From: Acidobacteriaceae bacterium
GTDB lineage: Bacteria > Acidobacteriota > Terriglobia > Bryobacterales > Bryobacteraceae
NCBI GenBank assembly: GCA_019246575.1
Contig: JAFAQG010000921.1
Coordinates: forward strand, 1-7,370
DNA: 7,370 nt
Direction of reading: 5' to 3'
A model generated the notes under the pieces. It was not told where the DNA came from and ran no database searches. It was given only the letters and a program-made list of their open reading frames with translations. The translations under genes and the position numbers were made by a program. Shown piece by piece: positions 7,301 to 7,370 of this stretch. Each line of letters begins with the position of its first letter. Position 1 is the first letter of the stretch.

Positions 7301-7370
7301 CAATGTGTTTCAGGGGACCCACGGGACTCAATACTTGAACCCGGCGGCCTTCGCTGTGCCGGCAAATGGG
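4305..7370 (+). CDS. TonB-dependent receptor, Oar-like, with N-terminal carboxypeptidase-regulatory-like domain (3' end beyond window)
   Basis: An outer-membrane beta-barrel transporter that would import an unknown ligand using TonB energy; 1022 residues are visible and the frame is uninterrupted at the right edge. It starts at GTG (4305), set by AGGAGG. Signal peptide: MRSLAFLSSALLLSAVISA, likely cut before Gln20. A carboxypeptidase-regulatory-like beta domain spans about 27-117 (ILGTVQDATGAVVPGATV, then GNYVISDLPIGFYDISA). The plug follows at about 118-265, with LNGRNFPQLLQLLPG (145-159), INGSRTDT (from 183), LDG (195-197), YGGSSGAVISIAVKGG (232-247) and FHGIGYEFFRND. The rest is barrel strands rich in aromatic, Asn and Thr residues, including LNLGLRW, QPRIGFAYD, LRGGYGIFHE and NIYNALEVQLRK. 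The final visible part (GGWQVSGVTTIQSGLPF) normally comes shortly before the last strands, so roughly one hundred residues may be missing. No clear TonB box is seen. Such receptors occur in many copies in Acidobacteriota and are often guessed to take up glycans or peptides; nothing here shows the substrate. It is divergent from the deaminase, 139 bases away. Confidence 0.95.
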   Translation, partial: MRSLAFLSSALLLSAVISAQTTNNQSILGTVQDATGAVVPGATVTATSEETNLTRSATSNESGNYVISDLPIGFYDISATAQGFKKFVLTKVQVTVGQQANVNVSLDLGSVSESVTVQADAVRVEASTGQVSNLITGTQASQIQLNGRNFPQLLQLLPGVSTTYSSGFGLFGGYGVSNSSQSINGSRTDTFSWYLDGADNKDNGGGGNNFININPDAIAEFRVLTANYSAEYGGSSGAVISIAVKGGTTDFHGIGYEFFRNDAIQARAFNALTIPELRFNNFGWNLGGPIYIPRLFNTDRSKLFFFIGQDFKRLRQGATNTWTVPTLAQRSGDFSSLPSSQWPKDPVTGQAFQGGIVPSSRWSRDSVRLLNNYPAPNFSGAGGNFVFNTVAPLDTNEYLYKVDYNISTKNQLSVHYFRDYYTSTQNLTQLITYHRNIPGTNSSVQWTHVPNPTTVNVAQFTFTGNVIFEKTGIAANPIFIKDYTRTGEGLIYPTIYNASDAVPTIQVSGFTSLTATPLNFNNFNRIFDWKDDFSKILGNHNVKTGILIMRSRKNQDNVPAINGTFVFNTSARPPGPTGTTGNAVADALLGNFYSYTEASSTRQGWYRFSQIEPYVQDDWKMTQRLTLNLGLRWAYMQPQYSALNNTTAFLPQYFNPAQAVKIDPVTGAILPNSGNIYDGLVLGGSGFPQAAIARIPGITTDPAVQALFHNLPKGTAYTDWNTWQPRIGFAYDLTGNQTTVLRGGYGIFHERIEGNYIFSAVNNPPFVQQTLIYYGNVQNPAGGALQNFPSTINNSHYLDMKVPRTMNWSLGIQRKLGGDSILDITYVGSSAANLSYQDDINQLLPGTIQTHPGVNVNALRAYPGYADIYEYNTGANNIYNALEVQLRKQFRQGGLINIAYTWSKDRTDANAYNYQPQDSYNLRGDWGPANYNRNQIFVFSYVYPLPFWRTGQTWYEKALGGWQVSGVTTIQSGLPFNVTVQNDPAGIGISGSERPNVTGNVFQGTHGTQYLNPAAFAVPANG

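Overview
The window looks like chromosomal DNA from a soil-type Acidobacteriota bacterium (Solibacter/Bryobacter-like). This is an inference from gene content: a large TonB-dependent receptor with an N-terminal carboxypeptidase-regulatory-like domain, of the Oar-like type that is abundant in that phylum, and a very long tail-like protein of a kind I recall from the same phylum. G/C-ending codons are common but not extreme, and no rRNA or tRNA is present to confirm the assignment.

Layout, left to right. (1) Positions 1-220, minus strand: the N-terminal part of an unrecognised protein with one membrane anchor, cut by the window edge. (2) Positions 242-413: a short divergent spacer with no convincing promoter. 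(3) Positions 414-3659, plus strand: a 1081-residue protein without a signal peptide. It has an N-terminal tail-like domain, two small Ala/Thr/Gly-rich beta modules, a carbohydrate-binding-like beta region and a C-terminal glycosidase-like TIM barrel, with an FCCH-like beta module apparently inserted in that barrel. It most resembles phage-type tail proteins, yet no other phage gene is visible. (4) Positions 3660-3727: a 68-base convergent spacer with short inverted repeats. (5) Positions 3728-4165, minus strand: a complete 145-residue zinc deaminase of the fungal cytosine deaminase (Fcy1) type. (6) Positions 4166-4304: a divergent spacer with a 13-base perfect inverted repeat and a strong ribosome-binding site. 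(7) Positions 4305-7370, plus strand: an Oar-like TonB-dependent receptor starting at GTG, with a clear signal peptide, still open at the right edge after 1022 codons.

Strands alternate (minus, plus, minus, plus), so no two neighbouring genes form an operon and each probably has its own promoter. No shared pathway is evident. The deaminase would act in pyrimidine salvage in the cytoplasm, the receptor would take up an unknown ligand across the outer membrane, and the large tail-like protein has no known partner here. The most unusual content is the isolated tail-like protein with its nested module; the fungal-type cytosine deaminase comes second. I see no CRISPR array, insertion sequence, integrase, tRNA or rRNA.
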